Shown here piece after piece: positions 33,201 through 38,815 of a stretch of DNA of 60,000 nucleotides. The translations under genes were made by a program, and so were the position numbers. Location: NCBI GenBank assembly GCA_905221605.1, contig CAJNDS010002677.1, positions 64,001 to 124,000 of the forward strand, in the 5' to 3' direction. Within the stretch, counting starts at the first letter, position 1; every line of letters begins with the position of its first letter. The notes under the pieces were generated by a model that saw nothing but the letters and a program-made list of their open reading frames with translations, made no database searches and had not been told where the DNA came from. The DNA is from Symbiodinium natans. Lineage: Eukaryota; Sar; Dinophyceae; Suessiales; Symbiodiniaceae.

Positions 33201-33743
33201 CCGTAAAAGCCATGAAAGCCGCGAAAGCCATGGAAGCCATGGAAGCTATGCAAACCCATTGAAGGCCTCAGAAACAGATGAACAGAGCGTGCATGGGCCA
33301 CATCGACCACTGCAACAATTCGTAAGTTGGTAAGCCCCAAAAGTCACAACAGTATGGTGCTGATGGGAATGGATGGCCCAGGACTGTTGGGCTTGGGCTT
33401 CGAGATTTTGGGCACAAGCAAACAACCGTGCTCGTGCCATGGTACTAGCCTTGACCTAAGCTCCGAAAGCTTTTGGCGCATGGGCATCTTTGACTTGCGA
33501 GGATGCCCAATGCGAAGAAAGCCCACGCTGCGAAGCGAGTGGGATGACGCCCTGAACACGAAGGGTCACAGAGTCCAAAGCAACTTCTGAAACACAGCCC
33601 AAAACACGATCCAATCCAGAGTAACTGCTAGGAAGTCTTACCGTTTCCAACTCCAGATCCGGCCAGCAGCAATTAATGTCTCGCTGGAGGTAGGCCAGGA
33701 AAGTCTCTGGCGTACCTGTCAGGGTACAGTTCTGATCTGTCAT
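18184..33743 (-). CDS. DNAAF5: DNAAF5 (HEATR2)-like axonemal dynein assembly factor, many small exons
   Basis: DNAAF5 is a cytoplasmic HEAT-repeat protein needed to preassemble outer and inner dynein arms for cilia and flagella. On the minus strand about twenty short open segments match, in the same order, the helices of the family as I remember them. Exons with exact phase are 33642-33743, 32430-32501, 32239-32327, 32017-32059, 30729-30784, 27937-28035, 27702-27761, 27434-27502, 27188-27283, 19587-19693 and 18184-18240. Others with less certain edges are near 33.47-33.53, 28.98-29.05, 28.39-28.62, 20.83-20.90, 20.18-20.28, 19.77-19.86, 19.17-19.24, 19.09-19.16 and 18.77-18.85 kb. Introns use GA, GC or GT donors with AG acceptors. 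Start is ATG at 33741-33743. Some helices of the family are still unplaced, and the stop is not certain. A transposon-like element lies in the intron after 27188. Confidence 0.68.
18363..18560 (+). repeat. Purine-rich GAGA tract
   Basis: About 200 bp of almost pure A/G on the plus strand (AGAG, GAAAAG, GGGAGA units). On the coding minus strand this is a long pyrimidine tract within an intron of the DNAAF5-like gene. Confidence 0.8.
18765..18850 (-). CDS. DNAAF5: DNAAF5-like HEAT exon
   Basis: The minus strand reads LEPVLPELIDDLTAFMKELS and LGVQRCSAF, a typical helix A, charged turn and helix B. It fits either of two similar late repeats of the family, so its exact register is open. Edges are approximate. 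Confidence 0.55.
19587..19693 (-). CDS. DNAAF5: DNAAF5-like HEAT exon
   Basis: Runs from GCTTGAG|GAT to GCCAG|GCTTCT (GC donor). It contains DVVVMFLCRSISEDLDQRIA and SVRILGMALEGH, a full helical pair equal to the family's repeat after the previous exon. Smaller candidate pieces follow at about 19.17-19.24 kb (GSLQLLQSLRSFE) and 19.09-19.16 kb (REVLESI). Confidence 0.62.
19772..19856 (-). CDS. DNAAF5: DNAAF5-like HEAT exon
   Basis: Between CCAAG| and GAGAG|CTATAA the minus strand reads ALDADSAMAAWLDLRALVGN and then GRDQLREL, matching the family's S-G-L-L-x-L-x-A-x-x-x-G helix and loop. The donor is not a standard one in my reading, so the 3' edge is soft. Confidence 0.6.
19866..19985. repeat. 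Imperfect fold-back, ATATGGGGGGTTT ... AAACCCCCATAG
   Basis: A segment starting CGCCATATGGGGGGTTTCC is answered about 80 bp later by CGTAAACCCCCATAGG in inverted order, with GGGGTCC/GGACCCC-like pieces between. The ends are imperfect. It may be a short non-autonomous fold-back element inside an intron. It makes a spurious Gly/Pro-rich peptide on the minus strand. Confidence 0.5.
20180..20277 (-). CDS. DNAAF5: DNAAF5-like HEAT exon
   Basis: Follows CGCAAG| and reads AMQTYSTVCKLLGAFLEPAS before a basic tail. It corresponds to the family's C-x-x-x-(E/K)-L-(V/L)-G-x-F helix. The downstream donor is uncertain. Confidence 0.62.
20834..20900 (-). CDS. DNAAF5: Probable DNAAF5-like HEAT exon
   Basis: After ATCGCAG| the minus strand reads VTEWLQPMMAALVKQLISRL, an amphipathic HEAT helix, then reaches GG|GCTAAA (possible GC donor). 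It sits where the family has its paired long helices before the next exon. The exon linking it to 27188 is missing, since phases do not meet directly. Confidence 0.52.
21000..24050. other. Probable intron sequence without supported features
   Basis: Between the DNAAF5-like exon near 20.87 kb and the exon-like segment at 24.05 kb I see no convincing exon. Candidates rejected for weak composition include a 247-codon minus frame at 23237-23980 and a 196-codon plus frame at 21608-22198. At least one exon of the gene should lie here or inside the region to 27.2 kb. Confidence 0.4.
24054..24152 (-). CDS. Unassigned exon beside the TIR element
   Basis: Thirty-three codons between CTCAAG| and CAG|GCTGGG (GC donor), starting YGLDLVCESC and including GGGFDFSWTYGGRAFVPF. 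It looks coding but does not resemble DNAAF5. It ends about 90 bp from the left inverted repeat. It could be an extra exon of that gene, an exon of a nested gene, or chance. Confidence 0.35.
24200..24239. repeat. AT microsatellite flanking the left TIR
   Basis: An (AT)n run of about 40 bp, interrupted by TTT and GTA, directly abuts the left inverted repeat. A second (AT)n run (26999-27013) abuts the right one. This suggests insertion into, or generation of, a TA-rich target. Confidence 0.85.
24242..24269 (+). repeat. Left terminal inverted repeat
   Basis: Twenty-eight bases starting TACCCCCCCC, identical to the reverse complement of 26969-26996. Confidence 0.9.
24310..25020 (+). repeat. Decayed minisatellite of about 60-80 bp units
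   Basis: Roughly nine diverged units recur, each with a GAAG(C/T)CC(A/G)GATGAG-like start, a core resembling TCAGGGTGTGGCCTT, and an A/T-rich end such as TTAAAATTC. Cores are visible near 24350, 24423, 24490, 24560, 24635, 24760, 24850 and 24945. Divergence is high, so the array is old. Confidence 0.6.
25240..25930. repeat. Degenerate telomere-like tract (TTTAGGG/CCCTAAA)
   Basis: Both orientations of TTTAGGG-like units (AAACCCTA, CCTTAAACC, GGTTTAGGG, TTAAGG) alternate over about 690 bp, few of them exact. TTTAGGG is the telomere repeat reported for dinoflagellates. The mixed strands make this a rearranged interstitial tract, not a chromosome end. Confidence 0.65.
26105..26870. repeat. Tandem array of long hairpins, unit about 283 bp, 2.7 copies
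   Basis: Three perfect inverted repeats with 27 bp arms occur at 26134-26160/26183-26209, 26418-26444/26466-26492 and 26700-26726/26748-26774. Each arm is three copies of GGATCCAAGAT-type 9-mers, and the loops are AAAAAAACTTTT-like. The units are spaced 284 and 282 bp. Between them lie further palindromes, ACTTTAAAGTACTTTAAAGT and CCCCCGGGGG. Single strands could fold into cruciforms. The open frames here on both strands come from the palindromes and are not genes. Confidence 0.85.
26969..26996 (-). repeat. Right terminal inverted repeat
   Basis: Reverse complement of the left repeat at 24242-24269 over all 28 bases, followed by CCATATAT. Confidence 0.9.
27188..27283 (-). CDS. DNAAF5: DNAAF5-like exon beside the intron that holds the TIR element
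   Basis: Thirty-two codons between CGACAG|GAC and GAG|GTGTGA. DLRKTKQYGDLPQ continues the acidic EED motif of the family, and CGLRSNCHRE fits its conserved G-L-G-C-R-E region. The donor is a GT site. About 190 bp below it begins the right inverted repeat of the element at 24242-26996. Confidence 0.65.
27434..27502 (-). CDS. DNAAF5: DNAAF5-like HEAT exon
   Basis: Twenty-three codons between GCTGCAG|GAG and GAG|GACTTC (GA donor). It includes IALEVFWLIERIGEAYEAEH, like the family's W-E-D-(V/I)-G helix that leads into an acidic stretch. Confidence 0.72.
27702..27761 (-). CDS. DNAAF5: DNAAF5-like HEAT exon
   Basis: Twenty codons between GAGAG|GTG and GAG|GAGCGA (GA donor) read VDLEPYIAPYLLTGLCDENE, matching the helix that ends L-x-D-E in the family. 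It joins in phase 0 to the next exon. Confidence 0.72.
27937..28035 (-). CDS. DNAAF5: DNAAF5-like HEAT exon
   Basis: Exactly 33 codons between CTGAG|GTC and AAG|GCAGTG (GC donor). The peptide includes STLSFDRHPAVRRFWFETLA and YWMLRCVDK, matching the family's F-D-D-x-P-x-V-R-R helix and following W-helix. This is one of the strongest matches in the set. Confidence 0.75.
28389..28617 (-). CDS. DNAAF5: DNAAF5-like HEAT exon with lineage-specific insert
   Basis: Starts after AAG| and reads LTHNHAKLRIAGLRAITACL, clearly the family's H-x-H-x-K-(V/L)-R helix pair. It continues into a Gly-rich loop and a helix with SYLVQVWKHNFEIFEVLMAW. That second part is longer than in the animal protein as I remember it. 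The donor is either CAG|GACCCC (end 28401) or AAG|GCAGCT (end 28389). Confidence 0.65.
28975..29047 (-). CDS. DNAAF5: Probable DNAAF5-like HEAT exon
   Basis: After CACAAG| the minus strand reads NPMPGCRKALACETMVTFC, like the family's D-P-F-x-x-V-R-R-x-S-C turn and helix. The donor is uncertain. The helix that should come just before it has not been located between 29.1 and 30.7 kb. Confidence 0.45.
29910..30235 (+). repeat. Minisatellite of about 54-56 bp
   Basis: Units begin CGCAAGCCCTGGTCCC at 29910, 29964, 30018, 30107, 30163 and 30218, with a middle AAGATTCTTGG-like part and a CTTC(A/C)AAGA end. One interval of 89 bp suggests a partial unit. The array lies in a likely intron of the DNAAF5-like gene. 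Confidence 0.75.
30354..30549. repeat. Two tandem copies of a G-rich dispersed repeat
   Basis: Segments 30354-30435 and 30467-30549 share the order GGGGGC, CGCCC/CAGCCC, CAAACACA, GCACGA(C/T)GGGTTTG, AAAGGA and GTATATG, then GCTTGCAA. A third, more diverged copy is at 36665-36745. This is a dispersed repeat family of unknown type. Confidence 0.6.
30729..30784 (-). CDS. DNAAF5: DNAAF5-like HEAT exon
   Basis: From ATCAG|GAC to CAAAG|GCCTGG (GC donor). The peptide DSEEVRVELGHFIASLLQ corresponds to the family's conserved EE-(V/L)-R helix. Upstream phase fits the exon at 32017-32059. Confidence 0.65.
31650..31830 (+). repeat. GGGTT-rich low-complexity stretch
   Basis: Irregular GGGTTGAGGG, GGGTTTGGGG and AGGGTTGAAGG units. 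They resemble, but are poorer than, the telomere-like tracts elsewhere in the window. It lies within an intron of the DNAAF5-like gene. Confidence 0.5.
32017..32059 (-). CDS. DNAAF5: DNAAF5-like HEAT exon
   Basis: Forty-three bases from GCTGAG|GCC to GAG|GAGCGA. In phase with the previous exon it reads PYIFPTLVSRLG, matching the family's helix that follows the first repeat. The GC-AG intron upstream repeats GGCC at both edges. Confidence 0.62.
32239..32327 (-). CDS. DNAAF5: DNAAF5-like HEAT exon (first repeat, helix B)
   Basis: Follows the acceptor CCCGCAG| and reads DKSEKCRELAVKILRSLVEN, then TSDLAAALM. The motif of charged turn plus CRELAV is the hallmark of the first DNAAF5 HEAT repeat. 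The donor is GG|GCCCAA. The upstream intron (32328-32429, 102 bp) begins GAC and ends CAG. Confidence 0.72.
32430..32501 (-). CDS. DNAAF5: DNAAF5-like HEAT exon (first repeat, helix A)
   Basis: Twenty-four codons between GTGAAG|GAC and AAG|GACCCT. The peptide includes VVDAVFDAMLKPLLKRLK, helix A of a HEAT repeat. Joined directly to the next exon it makes a complete, gapless repeat, which fixes the donor as GA. Confidence 0.68.
33186..33252 (+). repeat. 9 bp minisatellite, GCCATGAAA
   Basis: Seven imperfect copies of GCC(A/G)(T/C)(G/A)(A/G)AA in a row. It lies in a likely intron near the 5' end of the DNAAF5-like gene. Confidence 0.75.
33642..33743 (-). CDS. DNAAF5: DNAAF5-like exon 1 with start codon
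   Basis: Begins with ATG and runs 34 codons to a canonical donor, ACG|GTAAGA. It contains TPETFLAYLQRDIN, which resembles the N-terminal helix of DNAAF5 proteins that precedes the first HEAT repeat. The exon ends in phase 0. A second short exon (SKMPMRQKLSELR, about 33.47-33.53 kb, donor GTCAAG) probably follows, matching the Arg-rich helix of the family. Confidence 0.55.
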
Positions 33744-35090
33744 ATACGTTTCTGCCTTGATCGCGGAATAATTTCAGCACATACAATCGTCTTCCATTAG
33801 GCCCGGGCCCAGTGAGACAACCAATTTACCAAAACCTCACTGATCAACTCCAGTAAAGAGGATCCGCACTGGGTTCTGTCCGACTCACCCGACTGATGTT
33901 CAGGCAAGGGAGAAAGGAAACAAGCAAACCTGAACACGCCACCTCAACAAACCATCAGCCTGTGGGCACATCCTCCCACGCGTCCAACATAGTCGTTGGC
34001 GGCGCAGCAACGGCAAGGTCCTTCAACTCAGGTCGCGGCGAAGCTAGGAACTCTTGGCTGAGCAGTGTGAGCAGCAGTAAGGTTTTGATAAGCCGCACCA
34101 ACCTCGCACAGGAGTGTACAATCATATTTCCCATGAAACTGCGAGGTCTGGAGAGTGGTACGGGTGCTGATGGTCACAAGAATGTGGCTTACGTAGTGAC
34201 AAAAAAACAAAATAAGGTTTGGAATTTTCGGATGTTGGACGTGGCATGTTACGTTACCGGACCTTGAATGCTACATCCCGCACCTGTCAAGACCCTAGAG
34301 ACCCTAGAGACCCTGGACCCAACCAAACCTGCGACCCACTCATCTAGACCCATCTGGACTCATCTGGACCCAGCTGGACCCATCTGGACCCATGACCCAA
34401 TCGCCTCGACGATATCCGCCATGGCGGATACGCCAAAGTCCCAGTTCTGGAAGTTCGAGATTCTCACTCATGCTTGGGAGTTTGGCTTTGGGATCTGGGG
34501 ACTCGCATTGGTAGGTTGCCGGGGTCGTTTCGGGAAAACCCTGGCACCTTCTCTAGCAATGGGGTTCTGTGATCCTGCAGTAAGGGTCTGTGGCATTCGA
34601 TTGTTGCATCAAGGCGATCATCAAGGTCTTTTACAATGGGGTGAAGCAGTCTATGCGTACTGTCATTGTCGGTACTCGTGACGCTGCTGGCAACACTGGT
34701 AAAGACAAGCACTAGAAGATTCAGGGCACGTCACGAGGAGTAGACGCGGGCAGTGTGCAACAATGCAGGTGTCTGTGGCCCTTCAAGCCTGCTTCTGCCC
34801 CACGACGAGGTTGGTAGACCACTCCCGCAAATTCAGAGTTGAATCCAGCCGCTTGCTTGCGGTCTTCCTCAAGTTCGAACTCAAATAATGAAGCCAAAGC
34901 CCGGGCGCAACAACTCATGAAGGTGAGGTCAAACAACTAGGCCTGCGAGTTCTGCGGTGGGCCTTTAGAGATGGAAACTGTAGACACTGTGATGTGGCAG
35001 CCACGCAGCTTTTGTTTGGGCTTCTCCCGCTGCAGGAGGCTCAAATCTTGCACGGCCTGGCCACGATGCGCTGCTAGAATGGAACCTTAA
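33744..35090. other. Upstream region of the DNAAF5-like gene
   Basis: No supported exon. A minus-strand frame at 34721-34936 contains FEFELEEDRKQAAGFNSEF, plausible as a short exon but without splice support. Any trans-splice acceptor for the gene should lie just above 33743; an AG occurs there but is not distinctive. Confidence 0.35.
34321..34400 (+). repeat. 10 bp minisatellite, ACCCATCTGG
   Basis: Six to seven copies of (G)ACC(C/A)A(T/G)CTGG, preceded by three copies of GACCCTAGA. Simple tandem repeat. Confidence 0.8.
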
Positions 35091-35097
35091 TGCGCAC

Positions 35098-35400
35098 AGT
35101 ACACACACAGAGACAAACACAAAACACAAAACACAAAACACAAAACACAAAACACGAAACACAAAACACAAAACACAAACACAACCACAACCACGGCCAC
35201 AACCACAACCACAGCCACAACCACAACCACAGCCACAACCACAGCCACAACATAAACAACAGACTCACACTCACTCAGTTTCACACTCACGCACTCACAC
35301 ATCGGAGACACACACACACACATGCGCGCCTTGTGCAACAAGCATCTCAAAGTATGCTGTACGTCTTGCCGCACGCACACACACACACACACAGACACAG
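35098..35400 (+). repeat. Compound microsatellite (ACAAAAC, CCACAA, AC)
   Basis: ACAAAAC units at about 35112-35180, CCACAA/CCACAG units at 35180-35250, then two AC runs near 35310 and 35372-35398. Frames give only Lys/Thr/His or Cys/Val peptides. Confidence 0.9.
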
Positions 35401-36664
35401 AAACGGGGACCATCCACTTGCGACCTACACATGCAACTACACTTCGCTGACCCGGAGCGTCACCATGGTAAGGACCAGTCAAAAACAGGTGACTTTTGTC
35501 GTATTACCAATTCATGCCGCTGAGACGTTTCGCTCATGTTGGTTCAAGCGGCTTAAACAACTTAAAGGCTCTCAGCACTCGCGTCCGCTGGGGTTAAATT
35601 CAAGCTTTCGGATGTGAACCTCCAAAAGGCAACAACTGAAAAGCAAACGTGGATGTTCACATCATCCAACACAGACCAGGAAACCCAATTGAATCCCCAC
35701 ACACACCAATCCCAGTAAAGCCCAAATGCCCCGCACTGAAACTCCCGTGGTCAAACCTTGACGGCGGCCCGCTTTTCGCTGATCTTTGGTTGCTCGCGCT
35801 GCATCTCCCGCCATATCCTGGGCTTCTGAAATTTTGTTCAGTCAGCTAGCTTGAAGGTTTCCACCAATGCAAGTGCCACTCATGGAATGGCCGCATTGTT
35901 GGTTATGCTTGTGGTCAGGCTGCTCCGAATTGTCCAGGTTCATAGGCTGGGAGGTCTGAATATGCAGTGATGCAAAAAAAGAGGCAGCAAAATTCAAGTT
36001 CTGATGCAATGCCGGGGATTGCAGTTTCAAGTTGGGGCGGGTTGGGTGCCTGAAGCGCTATTCCGACTGCCTTATATTTCAACAACAAAAACCACAATGT
36101 GTGATCACTGCCCGAATCGAAACCGCGTAGGCTTCTGTGCCAGCGCAGGCAACACGAATGCGTAGTGATTCCAATGCGAAAGAGCACTATTCCATGAAAC
36201 GCCCAGCCGCTCATCCACATCCGCCATTCGAAGCTGGCCGGAAACGTGAATCTAAATTTAGGTCTTCCTCTAGGTCTTGTCAAAAACTTTTGCTTGTGAT
36301 GATGAGTCATGAGTCTTTCAGAGGGGCTTGGGGGTTTGCAAGGTTATGTTTGCAAGGCACGGAACCTCGAATCGGCGGCGATGATCCCAAAACAGGCTTC
36401 TGAAAACCGATGAGAGGGGGGGAGGGGACGTGGAGGAGGACCAAACCCAACAGATGAAATCCCAAGCAACCCGAATCCTCAGCCCCCTAAACCCGCAACG
36501 CTGTCTGGCTACTTGCAGCTCTGACGTGTTTTCAAGATAAGTGGGAGGAGCTGGGGTGGGGAGTTCCATCCTGCTGCCCCCATCTGACAGGTGTTCCAAC
36601 TATACCGGTTTTGAAGGTAAGGCGTAATGTTTTTTTAGATAAATGGGGGGGTCTTGGCGGGGGT

Positions 36665-36745
36665 GGGGGGGGCTCGGCCCTCCATTTGCAAATGCTGTGC
36701 TTGCACGTACGACGGTTTTTCGAGAGAAGTCCGTATGACGAGGGA
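36665..36745. repeat. Third copy of the G-rich dispersed repeat
   Basis: Shares GGGGGGCTCGGCCCTCCATTTG, CAAATGC, GCTTGCACG and ACGACGGTTTTTCGA with the pair at 30354-30549. Confidence 0.5.
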
Positions 36746-36958
36746 ACAAACAAGCTTTCTGCGCATTTTTGGAGGGGTTCACAGAGTCGAGGCTTTCGGC
36801 TTTTGTGTTTGGCTGATGTTTTGCACCTTGTGATCACGGATTGCCAGATTTGGAATTTGCGGCTGTGCAAATGCCAGTGTTTTAAATTTTGCCGGGGTTT
36901 GGGCTTAGTGGAGGGCGTCTTGTTGTCTAGAAATCGGTTTGGGAATTGAAAAGGGTCC

Positions 36959-37033
36959 GGGGCCGTTAGGGCCGTTAGAGCCGTTAGGGCCGTCAGGGCC
37001 GTTGGAGCCGTTGGGGCCGTCAGGGCCGTTGGC
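36959..37033 (+). repeat. 9 bp minisatellite, GGGCCGTTA
   Basis: Eight copies of G(G/A)(G)CCGT(T/C)(A/G)G in register. In the minus frame it gives an Ala-Leu-Thr repeat that is not a protein I would call. Confidence 0.85.
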
Positions 37034-37225
37034 AAGGAATGTTGGGCGGCACAAACGCGACACTCGAAACCCTCAACACATCTGGCAGAATTTGCAAGCT
37101 TGAGTCCACAGCCCTGGACCATGGATTCCCCATCTAAAGGGTCGATAGACCACCTCCCTAATGGGATAGGAGCGTGTGCATTGGGGGGAGGGAGCTGAAG
37201 GCGAAGGGGAGCGGCGTTGGCATAG

Positions 37226-38176
37226 ACTTCCACGCGTCCGGATGCCTAAAACCCAAAAAACCCAACCCCCTAAACCCGAGAAACCCGAAAAAGCCCTAAA
37301 CCCCAAACTCTAAAACCTGGAAGCCCAAAGAAACCCCCCTGAACCGAAAACCAGTCAACTTTAAACCCTAAAAAACCCGAAACCCCAATCCCGAAACCCA
37401 AACACGTGTATGTGAATGTGGAGGAATTACACACACTCCAATTTTCGCATCATAAAGTTGAGCTGCAAAGCATTCTCTAAATCCCCTGAACTCTAAACCC
37501 CAAAAAACTATACCCTAAAGACCACTAAAACCCCTTAACTCTGAAACAACCCCGCGGCTCTGAACCCACAAAACACTAAAAAACCTAAATCCTACACCCT
37601 GAAAAACCCCTAAAGGCCCTAAACCCAAAAAGGCCTCTAAACCCTAAACTCTAAAAACGCCCAAACCCTAAACCCCAAAGTTCCTTCCAAACCGAAAACC
37701 AGAGTCTAAACCAAAAATCCCTGCCCTAACATCCCCTAAACTCTCAACCAAAAAACCTAAACCCTACAAACCACCAAAGACCCTTAAAACCCAAGAAAAA
37801 CCCGGAGCCCTACACCTCGTAGAACCCCCAAACCCTAAACCCTGAAAACTCCCCAAACTCTAAATCCAAAAGACCTCGAAACCGTAACCAAAAAGACCTT
37901 AAAATCCTGAACCCTAAAAGCCCCTAAACTCTCACCCTAAAGACACTAAACCCTAAAATTGTAAAAACCTCCGAGCCCTAAACCAAAAAAACACTAAACT
38001 AAAACCCCTGAACGCTAAACTCCAAAAGACCTAAACCCGAAAAAACTACTACAAACCCCGAAAAATTCGAAGTTCTAAACTTTCCAACGAACCTCCAAAC
38101 CCTAAACCCTGAAAACCCTAAACCCCGAAACCCAAAAAGACTTCTAAACCCTGAACCCAAAAAACCTTAAACCCTA
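37226..38176. repeat. Degenerate telomere-like tract (CCCTAAA), about 950 bp
   Basis: CCCTAAA-like units (CCCTAAACC, ACCCGAAAA, CCCCTAAAC, ACCCTGAAAA) fill this stretch, nearly all in the C-rich orientation on the plus strand, with heavy point changes. Unlike the tract at 25240-25930, the strand is consistent. It ends about 50 bp before the 5' LTR. Confidence 0.75.
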
Positions 38177-38224
38177 TGCGGAGGTTGCCTTTCACAGGTT
38201 TGGCAGGGTGAAAGACCCATATTG

Positions 38225-38496
38225 TGGAAGATGTGGCTGATCATTGATGTTTTTGTCATGTTTTGGATCAGCTTGAAAAGGTTTGTTTTGCTTCGGATGT
38301 GTGATCCCATCCTCGATGGTTTATGCCTTGTTGATTTCCAAGGAAATCATACGAGTGTGTTTTTGCCCAATACGCTATTTAAATTGAGTGTGCAGTGTGT
38401 AGGAACTTCGTTCTGAAGCTGAGTTTAAGCTCACAAGAGAGAATTCGTTTAGTTGGTGCACTTCGTGACTTTTGGCTCAAGTGGCTCTGACTGTGA
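38225..38496 (+). repeat. 5' LTR
   Basis: Homologous to 47464-47749. It starts TGGAAGATGTGGCTGATC and ends CTCTGACTGTGA. Near its end (38470-38481) is TTTTGGCTCAAG, identical to the last twelve bases of the dinoflagellate spliced leader. The end is not the usual CA. Confidence 0.88.
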
Positions 38497-38815
38497 CTGT
38501 GAGGAGGCGGATCCGGACTTATCAGGCTTGGAAGCAGTTGGTTCAGCGGCTGTTGAGGCACTTTGGAGCCCGGGCAAGGTGGAACTGGATTGGTTGTGAC
38601 CGATCTTGGAGGTGCTTGGTAGAGTAGAACTGAGGTTCTTCAGGAGCCTGGACCATCTGGTGTTGGTGAGAGAATTTTCGCTAGAAGACGTTGTGGAGAG
38701 ACTGCAGGCTGGAGCCTGAGTTCAGGAACTATGTTGAATACACCCCCAGGACATACCAGTGGAGCTCATGTGAGGAGTCCAAGAGGTGGACGAGAGTGGA
38801 AGCTCTGTGCCCATC
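38497..38815 (+). other. Leader between 5' LTR and polyprotein
   Basis: About 320 bp. No sequence starting TGG that fits a known tRNA 3' end lies directly after the LTR. The polyprotein frame opens at 38774 after a TGA. Confidence 0.6.

Noticed and set aside
36532-37233. A 233-codon minus-strand frame
   Set aside because: Half of it is the 9 bp GGGCCGTTA repeat read as Ala-Leu-Thr, and the rest is a dispersed G-rich repeat.
38786-38815. Polyprotein start at GTG 38786
   Set aside because: A nuclear gene should start at ATG; the first in-frame ATG is 38816.
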